A stretch of DNA of 45,384 bases from Flavobacteriales bacterium (GTDB lineage: Bacteria; Bacteroidota; Bacteroidia; Flavobacteriales_D; Sanyastnellaceae): the NCBI GenBank assembly GCA_947442505.1, contig CANEVR010000013.1, forward strand, positions 1 to 45,384, given 5' to 3'. Positions 23,301 through 32,213 of the stretch are shown one piece after another (position 1 is the stretch's first letter; each line of letters opens with the position of its first letter). Below the pieces are notes generated by a model. The model was not told the DNA's origin. It ran no database searches and saw only the letters and a list, made by a program, of their open reading frames with translations. Both the position numbers and the translations under genes were made by a program.

Positions 23301-26300
23301 CTACCTAACCACCAACATTCGTTGTGACTCTTGCATTGAACCCTGTTGGATTCTGATTTCATACAAACCACTGCTCAATGCTTGAGCAAATCGCCATTCG
23401 CGTTGTTTGTATTCCTCCACATTCCATGTTGTCTTTTCTAACAACCTGCCTGTTGCATCCAATAACTCGATATTGACATCACCTTCCATTCCTTCGAGGT
23501 TGATGGTGATTCCTTCACCCTGATTGGGATTGGGGTAAATCAACATTCTACTTTTCCATTGTTGTGTTGTGGGATCTTCATTATCGATAACCGGAGCTCC
23601 TGCAAATCCATACGTCCGCATGCATTGTGTTGAGCCGTAATTGCTCTGCGTCTGTTGATCCACATGCAATGATGCGATGCGCACATTGTATTGCTGATTG
23701 GTATTGATTCCAGGTATTGTATTGATAGAAAAAACACGCGATCCTCCGACAGGTCCATTTACTACCTGGGGCAAACCAGGTGAGGGCGCATTCATCGTCA
23801 GCTGCCAAATGTACCTGCTTGTTCCACACACACTGCGATTGGTCGCCATGGATCCTGTAGTAGGACTTTTGTAAACTGGGCAACGATCTGTTGTTCTTAA
23901 GTTCAAATCGGCTTCCGCATTCAACGTAAACACCCCTGGTGTGACGCCATATCCCACTACCTGCTCCGTATTGCCATAGGCATCCTTTAAGGCATAATGC
24001 GCATCCACCTTCACCGTGTGTTGAATTGGTGCATTGTTGATATTGGCTCCAACCAACTTACCAAGTTGCACTACCGTGGTGGCATTGCTCGTTGTGGTGG
24101 GTGCTGTGGAGTAAATCCAGTTCGCTGTTCCTTGTGCAATGTTCCCATTCCACAAGTTAAACGTATAGTAAGAAGCCCCTGGTTTGAATTTGCACTTGAA
24201 GTTTTGGCAAGTACTGCCATACGTATTGGAATAGTTGGTGTAGGCGCCGATGTCCATTGCGCTTCCCCTAAGGTAAGCCATTCTCAGTGATGATGATCCG
24301 TAGTTGTTGTTCAAGTTTCGCACGCAAATCCAATACATTGTACCCACCTCGAGTTGATCATAATACAACACCTCATTTCCTCCGTCCGTTGAGATACCCA
24401 TGTTAGTGGGTGTTACATCATTTTCAATATCCAATGGAATCAAAGCCTGACCGGTGGTGGTTGTATAATCATACAACGACAAGTCATTGTCATCTCCGAC
24501 AGATGTGCTGCCCATCAGCTCCAATCGAATGGCATTGGCTTGAGCTGTGAATTGGTACCAACGATCTATACCCGTTCCTGTTGACTCGACGTTGTCAGCA
24601 CCCAAACCAAAATTGATGGCCAATGTGGTTTGCGTTCCTGTTCCATAGTTGCCGATAGAAATCACATTCACTGTATTCAAATCACCATTGCCTGGACAAA
24701 TCAAATCTGACCCTGAACAGTCCTCATCAATGCCATTTCCGCAAATCTCTGCCGCGCCAGGTTTAATGGCTGCGTTATTGTTATTGCAATCGGTGTTGAC
24801 AACAGAGTAACCCGCAGGGGCGATGGATGCAGACTGCGCGCAAACAGGAGTCAGCACATTCCCAGCACCATAGCCATCTCCATCTGAATCGGTATAGAAA
24901 TTAAATAGGGAATTCATCAAAGGGTTGGCATCATTGCAATCTCCTCCAACCGCAGAACTGCCTGGGGTCCCTGGACATCCCATCACTGTAATTGCTGAAT
25001 TTCCGAAACCATCACCATCCGCATCCTGATAAAGCACGGCCAAAGCTTGATCAGGGTTGGCATACGTCGGACAATTGTCGCAGACATTTCCTATTCCATC
25101 GGCATCAGAATCCAATTGGTCGGCATTGGCTATCAAGTAACAATTGTCCAACAAGTTTATAGTACCATCGGCATCATAGTCTTCCTCCACACATGGAAAA
25201 TTCAAGGCCAAAATCGCAGAAGTAGAAGAGCCGCACTGGTTGGCCGCTGTTATTGACAATGAACCTGAGGAGGCCAAAACATTCTCAAATGTTATTGAAG
25301 CATTATTGGTGTTGTTACCTGTAAGCAAGGCCGCTCCAGTGGGCATGTTCCAAGTATAGAACACCGCATTCTCCACAGGGTTGATGTAATAGGCCTCTGG
25401 ACCATCATAGGGACAAACAACCTGAAGTCCTGATAAATTCTCAGTTACTACTGGCTGCTCCAATATTGTCAAATGATACAACGAAGGTTCACTGTAGCAT
25501 CCTGGCTCATTGCCCAATGCTTGCACCCAATAAAAACCACTGTCTTGGATACTCAAATTTGTTCTGTTCCAACTATTCCCAACATGGGTCTGCAGACCAT
25601 TGGGCGAAGTCCACCTTAAGCTATAGCTATTATTCTGAGCGACAAAATTGTAAGTGCTTCCCAAACAAGCTTGACCAGCATTGATGGTATCACCCAAAGC
25701 ATTCAATGTCAAAGCAGGAGCAGCTGGTGGAAAACAAGTATTGAACACAGCTGTTTTGGTAATGCTCCATTTTCCGAACGAATCTTTAACGCGCATTGAA
25801 ATCTTATGATTACCAGGACCCAAAGCTGCACAGCTGATTGAATAGGTTTCAGTAATCAAAGTATCACTCGCAGTTAATGGCAATGAAACACCATTGGTTA
25901 CGCCTGGATCTGAATTATCAAAGAAATACTCCACCTCAGTAATATCAGGCAACTCTGAAACGGCTTCGATTTGCGCCGGACTAATATAGACGGGCATCGT
26001 GCGGGTAATCCCCCATTTGCCTTCTGTATTAATCATCCTTATTGACAACAAATGATAACCCGCCGGAAGTCCTGTGGTAGCAATGTTTGCAAAAGCATTC
26101 ACAGGAGAACCTTGTGTAATGAAAATATCAGTTCCATTTCCCGCTCCGGGGTCTGTAGTACCCCAGAAGAACTCACCCCTCACTAAGCCACCGTTCACAA
26201 TTGTATTGTCCACTACAACACTTAATGTTTCAGGACAAAATCCATCGGTAACCGTTACCGAATAATTTCCGGCCAATACCGATGCAATGATGGGCGTTGT

Positions 26301-29300
26301 TGCTCCACTGGACCACGAATAATCATAAGCCGGTGTAGAACCTCCTGTTACAATCACACCTGCGCTACCATTGCTCAAACCATTGGTAGACGAACTAAAT
26401 GCTGGATTCAACACCAAAGATGGCCTAACCAAAACAAAGACAGAATTGGTCTGAACCCAAACGCCGTTGGCGGTTTGAAAAGTACAATTGTATACGCCTG
26501 TTTCTGACACCACAATACTTGAAGTCACTGCAGCATTGCTCCAAATATAATTGGACCCAATTGGCGCCGTCAATTGCGTACTGTCTCCTTCGCAAATTTC
26601 TAAAGCCCCATTGACGGAGAGTGTCGCTGAAGGATTTGCCCCCACGGTAATCAGCTGAGAAGCGGTCGATGTACAAGTTGCATTTCCGTTGTTGACTTGT
26701 AAAACAACCAAATAATTTCCAGGATTGACAAAGCTGTGCGCAGCATATTCACCAGTAGATTCATAAATACCATCACCATTCCAATCCCAAGAATACACGG
26801 AACTCAACAAAGTATTGGTAGATGTATTGACTACTGAAATATTCGTGTTTTGATTACTACCTGTTAAATCAAATGAAACTACTGGTACAGGACAAGTTGG
26901 GGCAACCACTTGAATGTTAGAAACCTTGGTATGGGACCAAATACCCCACTGATCCTTTACGCGAACGGACAATTTATGAGCGCCAACAGCAAGTCCTGCC
27001 GTATTGATGGACGCTGATGAATTCACACTGGTTCCAATTGGGATATCCGCGGCTATGCCATTTCCTACTCCTGGATCTGAACCACCAAAGAAATATTCCA
27101 TGGCCACGATTGGGAATTGAAAATCTGGTAAGTTGGGCGGCAGAACAAATTCGATGATGAACATGCTTCGCGCGATCATGCCCCATCGTCCATCTGCATC
27201 TTGAAAACGAACATAAACAAAGTGTACCCCAGAATTTAATCCTGTTGTGTTAATGGAAATGGATTCCAAAACATTCACTCCTGGATTGCTTACGGCAAAA
27301 GAAACTGCGTTTCCAGCACCGGGATCATTGTTATCAAAGAAATACTCCCCTCGAATCAAATTGTCCGCCGGAGTATTCTGCGAAAGGGCATTGGGATCCC
27401 AAACCATAAAAGGCATCGGTCGTGAAAAACCCCATTCCCATTGGGCATCCATGGTTCTCACAAACAACGTGTGATAGCCCGCGGCTAAGTTAATGGGCAC
27501 ATTTACGTAAGACAGTACCGGAGTTCCTTGAGCAATCATCATGGATATTCCATTTCCTACACCTGGATCTGTATCAAAATAATACTCAGCTGCGATGATA
27601 CCTGTCAACGGTTGAATCACAGTATTGCCCACTTGTACATTCAGTGTTTGAGGACAGACTCCATCAGAAACCGTAACTGTATAGTTAGCTGAAGCAACGG
27701 CTGTTATTGCTGGAGTGTTGACACCATTGCTCCAATTATAAGAATAAACATTTCCACTTCCCCCAGACAATTGTACCAAAGCGCCTCCGTTCGACAAACC
27801 ATTGGTAGCGTTCGCTACAGTGGTGACGACATCTATCGAAGGGATAACCAAAACCTCAAGCGATGTCGAAAAAACATAATTCCCATTCAGATCAATATAT
27901 GCGCACTGATACAAACCAGATTCAGTTACCAACAGTGAATCCGCCTGTGAAAAATCATTCCAAATAAAACCAGTTCCCGCAGGGGCATATAATACAACTT
28001 GATTTCCTTGACAAAAAGTCAATGGTCCATTCGCCAGCAAAACATTACTCAACGGATTTCCAACTTGAATGGTCTGAAGGACGCTGGATTGACAATTGAC
28101 AGCATTGCTCACGGTGAGCATAACATCATGCCACCCTGAATTTGCAAAAGTATGTAACGCATTTTGGGTTGTATAATCAATAATTCCATTGGCATCGATA
28201 TCCCAAGAATAAGTTGCTCCTGCAACTGTTCCCGTTGAGGTTGAAGTCAACGTCAATTGATTCAAGCTGCTCTCTGCAGTTACAAAGTTGGCCTGTGGCA
28301 ATGAACAAGGATTGGTTATGGTAATGAATGACGTTTTGGTAGTACTCCAAACTCCTGACAAATCTTTCACTCTAATATTTAATCGGTGAGTTCCGATGGT
28401 CAATCCCGCAGTATTAATAACGCGATTCACATTCAAGCTAGAATCCACTGGTACTGAAATGGGGATACCATTTCCTTGTCCAGGATCTACATTGTCATAG
28501 AAATACTCTGCTGCAACCATTGGGGATTGCAATGGAGATAAAGTAGGTGGCAATACATAATCAATCAAAAACACAGTAGTTCTGGTTATACCCCAATCGC
28601 CATGACTATCTTGCATACGCACCGAAACCTTATGATATCCTGGTGATAAGCTTGCAAGCGAAATGTTGTTAGCGGTAAAACTCAAAGCTGTATTGGCATT
28701 AAACACAACAGGAATTCCGTTGCCTGTGCCAGGATCAACATTATCAAAAAACAATTCACCATGTACCATATCCAATGTATCATAACTCACTGGATTGGTA
28801 TAATCAGGTTTGATGTGAATCCAATGTGTTTTGGTCATGGACCAAGACTGATCAGTGTGTCGCGTTCTAACAGACAAAAGATGGAAACCTATAGCAAGTC
28901 CCGTTGTGGGAACATCAAATGCTCCACCAGTTGTAAGCGCGTTCATGGGAACCAAGAAGGAAATACCATTGCCAATACCAGGGTCCACATTGCCATAAAA
29001 AAACTCTGCTTCAATAAATCCAATAGGTGGATTAACAACCACATTGATCATTGGGAAGGTTAAAGATTGTGGGCAATACCCATCTGAAACATTCACCGTG
29101 TATGTACCGCCGGAAAGTTGAGTCAAACCAGCTGTGGTATTGCCATTGTTCCAAGCATAAGTGTAAACAGGAAAAGAACCTCCTGTAACGCTGAGAAAAA
29201 CACTTCCATTATTGTTGCCGTTTGTGGGTTGATAAACGGAAGGAGTAACAACAGGAGTAGGTCTAACCAAAACATCTTTTTGAACTGAAGCGATGCTGTA

Positions 29301-30851
29301 CGCTCCAAAATTCATCACACACTGGTATGAACCCGTCTCTGTAACAACAATGCTTTGGGTGGTTTCACCCGTATTCCAATAATAAGAACTGGCCAATGGC
29401 GCAGTTAATATCACGCTGGAGCCAGAGCAAAATTCCAAGGGGCCATTGGCGGAAAGTTGAAGATTAAATACTGGACCTACAGGTATCTCATGAACCTTGG
29501 TCGAAGCATACATCTCTTGCCAAAGGTTCTGAACTTCAACAGCACTCAATATTGTATCAAAAAACAACACATCATCTAACTGCGTAGCACTTGGTCCCAA
29601 TTGAATTTGATTTACTACCAAGCCAATATTGTTTGATGTGCTGGTTTGGGTCAATGTACCGTCAATGTAAGTTTTAACATCCGAACCATTCACCACCAAG
29701 GCGACATGTCTCCACTGACCATTATACAAACCATTGACACCATTGTTGTAACTGTTTGCATACACCGAATACCCATTGGACCAACGGTGATAACCGTCTA
29801 GGTCAATTCCGTTGTACTTCAATGCACTTGAACCAAGTTGAATGGATGTGCCAGTGTTGCTATTTCCTTTCATCCAGTAGGAAATGGTGTATTGACTATT
29901 CAATTGACTGCTTGAACCTGTGGCATTCAGAGCTGTGGCAGGATGATTGGGAGCTCCGCTCAAATCACCTTGACGACCATACTGCCACTGAGTAGATCCT
30001 GACAAATTCCCCAACAAACCTCCTGCATCAACTAGTGAGGCATTGGTAAAATAATACCGCATATCCGCACTTTGCGCAAGCGATGAAGGAGGATTACAAA
30101 CTGTCAAGGCAACATGTTTGTATCCTGCTGTGCTGTAGGCGTGATTTGCGTTGGTAGTGCTGGCATCTGCGGCTCCGTCTGAATCAAAATCCCATTCATA
30201 GATTGCACCTGGCAAGGCGCCAGTAACTTGGGAAGTCATGGAAATACTCTGATTCAAAGCTGCAGGATATGGACTCAATGTAAAGTCCACATTGGCCACA
30301 TTGGCGCTGGCAGGCCACACTTGAACAGACTTAGATTTTGTGATTCCCCATCTTCCATCGAGGTCCTGAGCACGCACATTGAGTATGTGCAAACCAGCAG
30401 TGCTTGGAGCAATGACTGAAAAAGTGGAAACGATATTGTTACCCGCCGGGATGTAAAAAGGTATTCCATTTCCGCAGCCAATGTCTGCATCCCAAAAATA
30501 TTCAGCAGCCACAATAGGCATACTCAACACTTGATCTGGAAAAGGAAAGAAAGGTTGATTGATATAAATCTTGTGCGTACCCGTTATACCCCAATGACCA
30601 AATTGATCTTGAAAGCGCATGGAAAAAAAATGAAAACCAGGCGCCAAACCATTGGCAGGGGCATTAAAGGTAATGGTAGGATTGGAAAACTGAGGATTGA
30701 CGTAGATCAATGTACCGAAACCTTCTCCAGGATCGTTATCAAAGAAATATTCACCCTTGGTCAATAGCTGAGCCGTTGCATTTCCTGACAATAGGATGCA
30801 CGCCCAAACAATCCAAAGCTTTACGCGTTGGGGAATCACTTTTTCTATCAA
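23301..30851 (-). CDS. Giant multidomain T9SS-exported protein with ten 'DPG-GNG' repeats
   Basis: The 2516-residue product has no ATG near its start. TTG at 30851, two bases after the previous stop, or GTG at 30839 both lead into the signal peptide LWIVWACILLSGNATAQ. An unnamed ~75-residue repeat (AEYFFD-DPG-GNG ... GxHxLxVRxxDxxGxWSxTK) occurs about ten times, in groups of 2, 3, 3 and 2 (near residues 33, 116, 614, 697, 782, 1087, 1169, 1249, 1559, 1640). Three PKD domains (about 190, 855, 1320), a LamG-like domain (267-440), Ig-like and SprB-like segments lie between groups. Then come thrombospondin-3-like and MopE-like acidic motifs (1890-2050), a module of unknown type (2060-2420) and a T9SS type A sorting domain. 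It is probably a surface adhesin; its partner is unknown. Confidence 0.9.
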   Translation of the reverse strand: MIEKVIPQRVKLWIVWACILLSGNATAQLLTKGEYFFDNDPGEGFGTLIYVNPQFSNPTITFNAPANGLAPGFHFFSMRFQDQFGHWGITGTHKIYINQPFFPFPDQVLSMPIVAAEYFWDADIGCGNGIPFYIPAGNNIVSTFSVIAPSTAGLHILNVRAQDLDGRWGITKSKSVQVWPASANVANVDFTLSPYPAALNQSISMTSQVTGALPGAIYEWDFDSDGAADASTTNANHAYSTAGYKHVALTVCNPPSSLAQSADMRYYFTNASLVDAGGLLGNLSGSTQWQYGRQGDLSGAPNHPATALNATGSSSQLNSQYTISYWMKGNSNTGTSIQLGSSALKYNGIDLDGYHRWSNGYSVYANSYNNGVNGLYNGQWRHVALVVNGSDVKTYIDGTLTQTSTSNNIGLVVNQIQLGPSATQLDDVLFFDTILSAVEVQNLWQEMYASTKVHEIPVGPVFNLQLSANGPLEFCSGSSVILTAPLASSYYWNTGETTQSIVVTETGSYQCVMNFGAYSIASVQKDVLVRPTPVVTPSVYQPTNGNNNGSVFLSVTGGSFPVYTYAWNNGNTTAGLTQLSGGTYTVNVSDGYCPQSLTFPMINVVVNPPIGFIEAEFFYGNVDPGIGNGISFLVPMNALTTGGAFDVPTTGLAIGFHLLSVRTRHTDQSWSMTKTHWIHIKPDYTNPVSYDTLDMVHGELFFDNVDPGTGNGIPVVFNANTALSFTANNISLASLSPGYHKVSVRMQDSHGDWGITRTTVFLIDYVLPPTLSPLQSPMVAAEYFYDNVDPGQGNGIPISVPVDSSLNVNRVINTAGLTIGTHRLNIRVKDLSGVWSTTKTSFITITNPCSLPQANFVTAESSLNQLTLTSTSTGTVAGATYSWDIDANGIIDYTTQNALHTFANSGWHDVMLTVSNAVNCQSSVLQTIQVGNPLSNVLLANGPLTFCQGNQVVLYAPAGTGFIWNDFSQADSLLVTESGLYQCAYIDLNGNYVFSTSLEVLVIPSIDVVTTVANATNGLSNGGALVQLSGGSGNVYSYNWSNGVNTPAITAVASANYTVTVSDGVCPQTLNVQVGNTVIQPLTGIIAAEYYFDTDPGVGNGISMMIAQGTPVLSYVNVPINLAAGYHTLFVRTMDAQWEWGFSRPMPFMVWDPNALSQNTPADNLIRGEYFFDNNDPGAGNAVSFAVSNPGVNVLESISINTTGLNSGVHFVYVRFQDADGRWGMIARSMFIIEFVLPPNLPDFQFPIVAMEYFFGGSDPGVGNGIAADIPIGTSVNSSASINTAGLAVGAHKLSVRVKDQWGIWSHTKVSNIQVVAPTCPVPVVSFDLTGSNQNTNISVVNTSTNTLLSSVYSWDWNGDGIYESTGEYAAHSFVNPGNYLVVLQVNNGNATCTSTASQLITVGANPSATLSVNGALEICEGDSTQLTAPIGSNYIWSNAAVTSSIVVSETGVYNCTFQTANGVWVQTNSVFVLVRPSLVLNPAFSSSTNGLSNGSAGVIVTGGSTPAYDYSWSSGATTPIIASVLAGNYSVTVTDGFCPETLSVVVDNTIVNGGLVRGEFFWGTTDPGAGNGTDIFITQGSPVNAFANIATTGLPAGYHLLSIRMINTEGKWGITRTMPVYISPAQIEAVSELPDITEVEYFFDNSDPGVTNGVSLPLTASDTLITETYSISCAALGPGNHKISMRVKDSFGKWSITKTAVFNTCFPPAAPALTLNALGDTINAGQACLGSTYNFVAQNNSYSLRWTSPNGLQTHVGNSWNRTNLSIQDSGFYWVQALGNEPGCYSEPSLYHLTILEQPVVTENLSGLQVVCPYDGPEAYYINPVENAVFYTWNMPTGAALLTGNNTNNASITFENVLASSGSLSITAANQCGSSTSAILALNFPCVEEDYDADGTINLLDNCYLIANADQLDSDADGIGNVCDNCPTYANPDQALAVLYQDADGDGFGNSAITVMGCPGTPGSSAVGGDCNDANPLMNSLFNFYTDSDGDGYGAGNVLTPVCAQSASIAPAGYSVVNTDCNNNNAAIKPGAAEICGNGIDEDCSGSDLICPGNGDLNTVNVISIGNYGTGTQTTLAINFGLGADNVESTGTGIDRWYQFTAQANAIRLELMGSTSVGDDNDLSLYDYTTTTGQALIPLDIENDVTPTNMGISTDGGNEVLYYDQLEVGTMYWICVRNLNNNYGSSSLRMAYLRGSAMDIGAYTNYSNTYGSTCQNFKCKFKPGASYYTFNLWNGNIAQGTANWIYSTAPTTTSNATTVVQLGKLVGANINNAPIQHTVKVDAHYALKDAYGNTEQVVGYGVTPGVFTLNAEADLNLRTTDRCPVYKSPTTGSMATNRSVCGTSRYIWQLTMNAPSPGLPQVVNGPVGGSRVFSINTIPGINTNQQYNVRIASLHVDQQTQSNYGSTQCMRTYGFAGAPVIDNEDPTTQQWKSRMLIYPNPNQGEGITINLEGMEGDVNIELLDATGRLLEKTTWNVEEYKQREWRFAQALSSGLYEIRIQQGSMQESQRMLVVR
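25917..30770 (-). repeat. Ten-copy 'DPG-GNG' coding repeat in four groups
   Basis: Within the 2516-residue protein the recognisable unit starts [AGV]E[YF][FYW][FYWD], then D-x-DPGxGNG, and ends xxGxHxLxxRxxDxxGxWxxTKT. Copies lie near 30755, 30505, 29010, 28760, 28505, 27590, 27345, 27105, 26175 and 25930 on the minus strand. They form units of two or three, each separated by a PKD-Ig-SprB block. I do not recall a named family for it. Confidence 0.8.
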
Positions 30852-30853
30852 AA

Positions 30854-31993
30854 TTAATCGCGGCTAACCGCTTGAATATTGATTTGCAACGTTCCGCCAA
30901 CTGGGACAGAAGAGACAGGAATTGTCAATGCTGTCACCGCTGGAATCTTGGCGTACTTATGCAATTGGGTCACTGGAGCATTACCACTGTTGATGCCGAT
31001 ATCTGTTCCATTGGTACCTGTTCCCAAAGCTGGAGATCCTGCTTGCAATGCATAATTATGCGCCCATGCAAATTCAGCTCCCAAAGCGGGATAAGTAGTG
31101 AACAATGGATTCTGGTTGACAATATTTCCACTTCCAATACTATTCGCGGGGGGAAGGGTATTCACATTGCATAGGTAAGTCAAATTGTTGTTGAATGTGC
31201 AATTGGTTACGTATGGATTGGAAGAATTGAGCAACTCAGCCTTATACCAAATGTTATTCTCGAAAACACCTTCTTGCAATTGGTAAAGTGAATAGTAGCT
31301 ATTGTTGAGGAACAAGCAATTTCTCACTACCAAATTTCCATTCATATCCAAACCTCCACTTCCGGAAATCCCAGAGTAGTTTCCAGTAAACACACAATTG
31401 GTTACTATTACATTTGAATAAGGTCCCAAAATAGGATCACAACTACCCACGCTATTAGAACCCATAAAATATAAATTACTACCCCCATATTCACTGAATA
31501 GACAATTTCTAAAAGTTAGATTGCTCATATTCCAATTGGCATAGATGTAGGAGTAGTTCACCTTACATCTTTCGAAAATGATATTACTCATTGTTTGTTG
31601 AGATGGACTTGAGCCGGAAAAAGAAGAATTGATGGACAAAGAATATACTTTACATCCATAAACACGTGTACCACTTGCCGACAATGAACTATTGAATCTA
31701 CCCAAGGTAAGGCCATAGATATCCGTTTGTGGAAAAGTACCACCAGCTTCAATGCCTTCACCAAAAATTACCAAAGGCTTCACAATGGTTGCTCCGGGGT
31801 AGTATTGCGTTGTTGATCCTGTCACCAAAAGGGTATCATTGGGAGAAGCTGCATCAACTGCGGCTTGAAGTGCAGTGTATTGCGCAGGACGATTGGGATC
31901 ATTGCTAACGGTCCAAACCGTAGCCATCATGTTCATTGTGGTTGTCACAAAAACAACCATCATTAATAGTTTTGAGGACACTGAAATTTTCAT
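30854..31993 (-). CDS. Secreted right-handed beta-helix protein
   Basis: From the ATG at 31993 the product has 379 residues with a signal peptide (MKISVSSKLLMMVVFVTTTM). A longer in-frame start at 32080 would run through the upstream terminator and hide the signal, so I reject it. The N-terminal block (VWTVSNDPNRPAQYTALQAAVD, then NDTLLVTGST) is the entry motif of many Bacteroidota parallel beta-helix proteins. Repeated N-C-x-F/N-N-x-L strands (TNCVFTGNYSG, VRNCLFLNNSY) fill the centre. Unlike its two neighbours it has no sorting domain at its C-terminus (LQINIQAVSRD), so it may stay periplasmic or leave by another route. Its stop is two bases before the start of the 2516-residue gene: these two are co-transcribed. 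Confidence 0.85.
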   Translation of the reverse strand: MKISVSSKLLMMVVFVTTTMNMMATVWTVSNDPNRPAQYTALQAAVDAASPNDTLLVTGSTTQYYPGATIVKPLVIFGEGIEAGGTFPQTDIYGLTLGRFNSSLSASGTRVYGCKVYSLSINSSFSGSSPSQQTMSNIIFERCKVNYSYIYANWNMSNLTFRNCLFSEYGGSNLYFMGSNSVGSCDPILGPYSNVIVTNCVFTGNYSGISGSGGLDMNGNLVVRNCLFLNNSYYSLYQLQEGVFENNIWYKAELLNSSNPYVTNCTFNNNLTYLCNVNTLPPANSIGSGNIVNQNPLFTTYPALGAEFAWAHNYALQAGSPALGTGTNGTDIGINSGNAPVTQLHKYAKIPAVTALTIPVSSVPVGGTLQINIQAVSRD

Positions 31994-32067
31994 CTTTACT
32001 TTTTTGGTAAACCTATACCTCAAGCAATTGGAAAACAATACTCCTTTAGTACCAATTTCAATCCAAC

Positions 32068-32213
32068 AAAAAACCCTCATCTCTCGACGGGGGTTTTTCT
32101 CAAAAAGTAATATTTACATTATCGATTCACCACCATGCGCATGGTTTGGCTTTGCTGACCATTGGTCAATTCCACCAAATACAATCCATTGCTCAAAGTG
32201 TAATCAAAATTCA
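32068..32213. repeat. 3' cassette duplicate A (terminator plus sorting-domain end)
   Basis: Bases 32078-32213 are identical to 45249-45384, with one A indel and one C/T change in the stem just outside. The shared block starts at an ATCCAACAAA border just beyond the terminator (32061/45231) and continues past the window edge. See duplicate B. Confidence 0.95.
32069..32098 (-). terminator. Terminator with ATCTCTCGAC loop, copy 2
   Basis: A ten-pair stem (AAAAACCCTC/GGGGGTTTTT with one G-T pair) encloses ATCTCTCGAC, 21 bases after the stop of the 4350-residue gene. It separates that gene from the beta-helix gene. Together with the 3' end of the gene it is repeated almost exactly at 45240-45269. 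Confidence 0.82.

Noticed and set aside
25917-30770. Regularly spaced repeats that might suggest a CRISPR array
   Set aside because: Units are about 225 bases or longer, keep one reading frame and vary in DNA sequence. They are protein repeats, not CRISPR repeats.
31994-32080. 29-codon N-terminal extension of the beta-helix protein
   Set aside because: The extension reads through the terminator at 32069-32098 and gives no signal peptide at the N-terminus.
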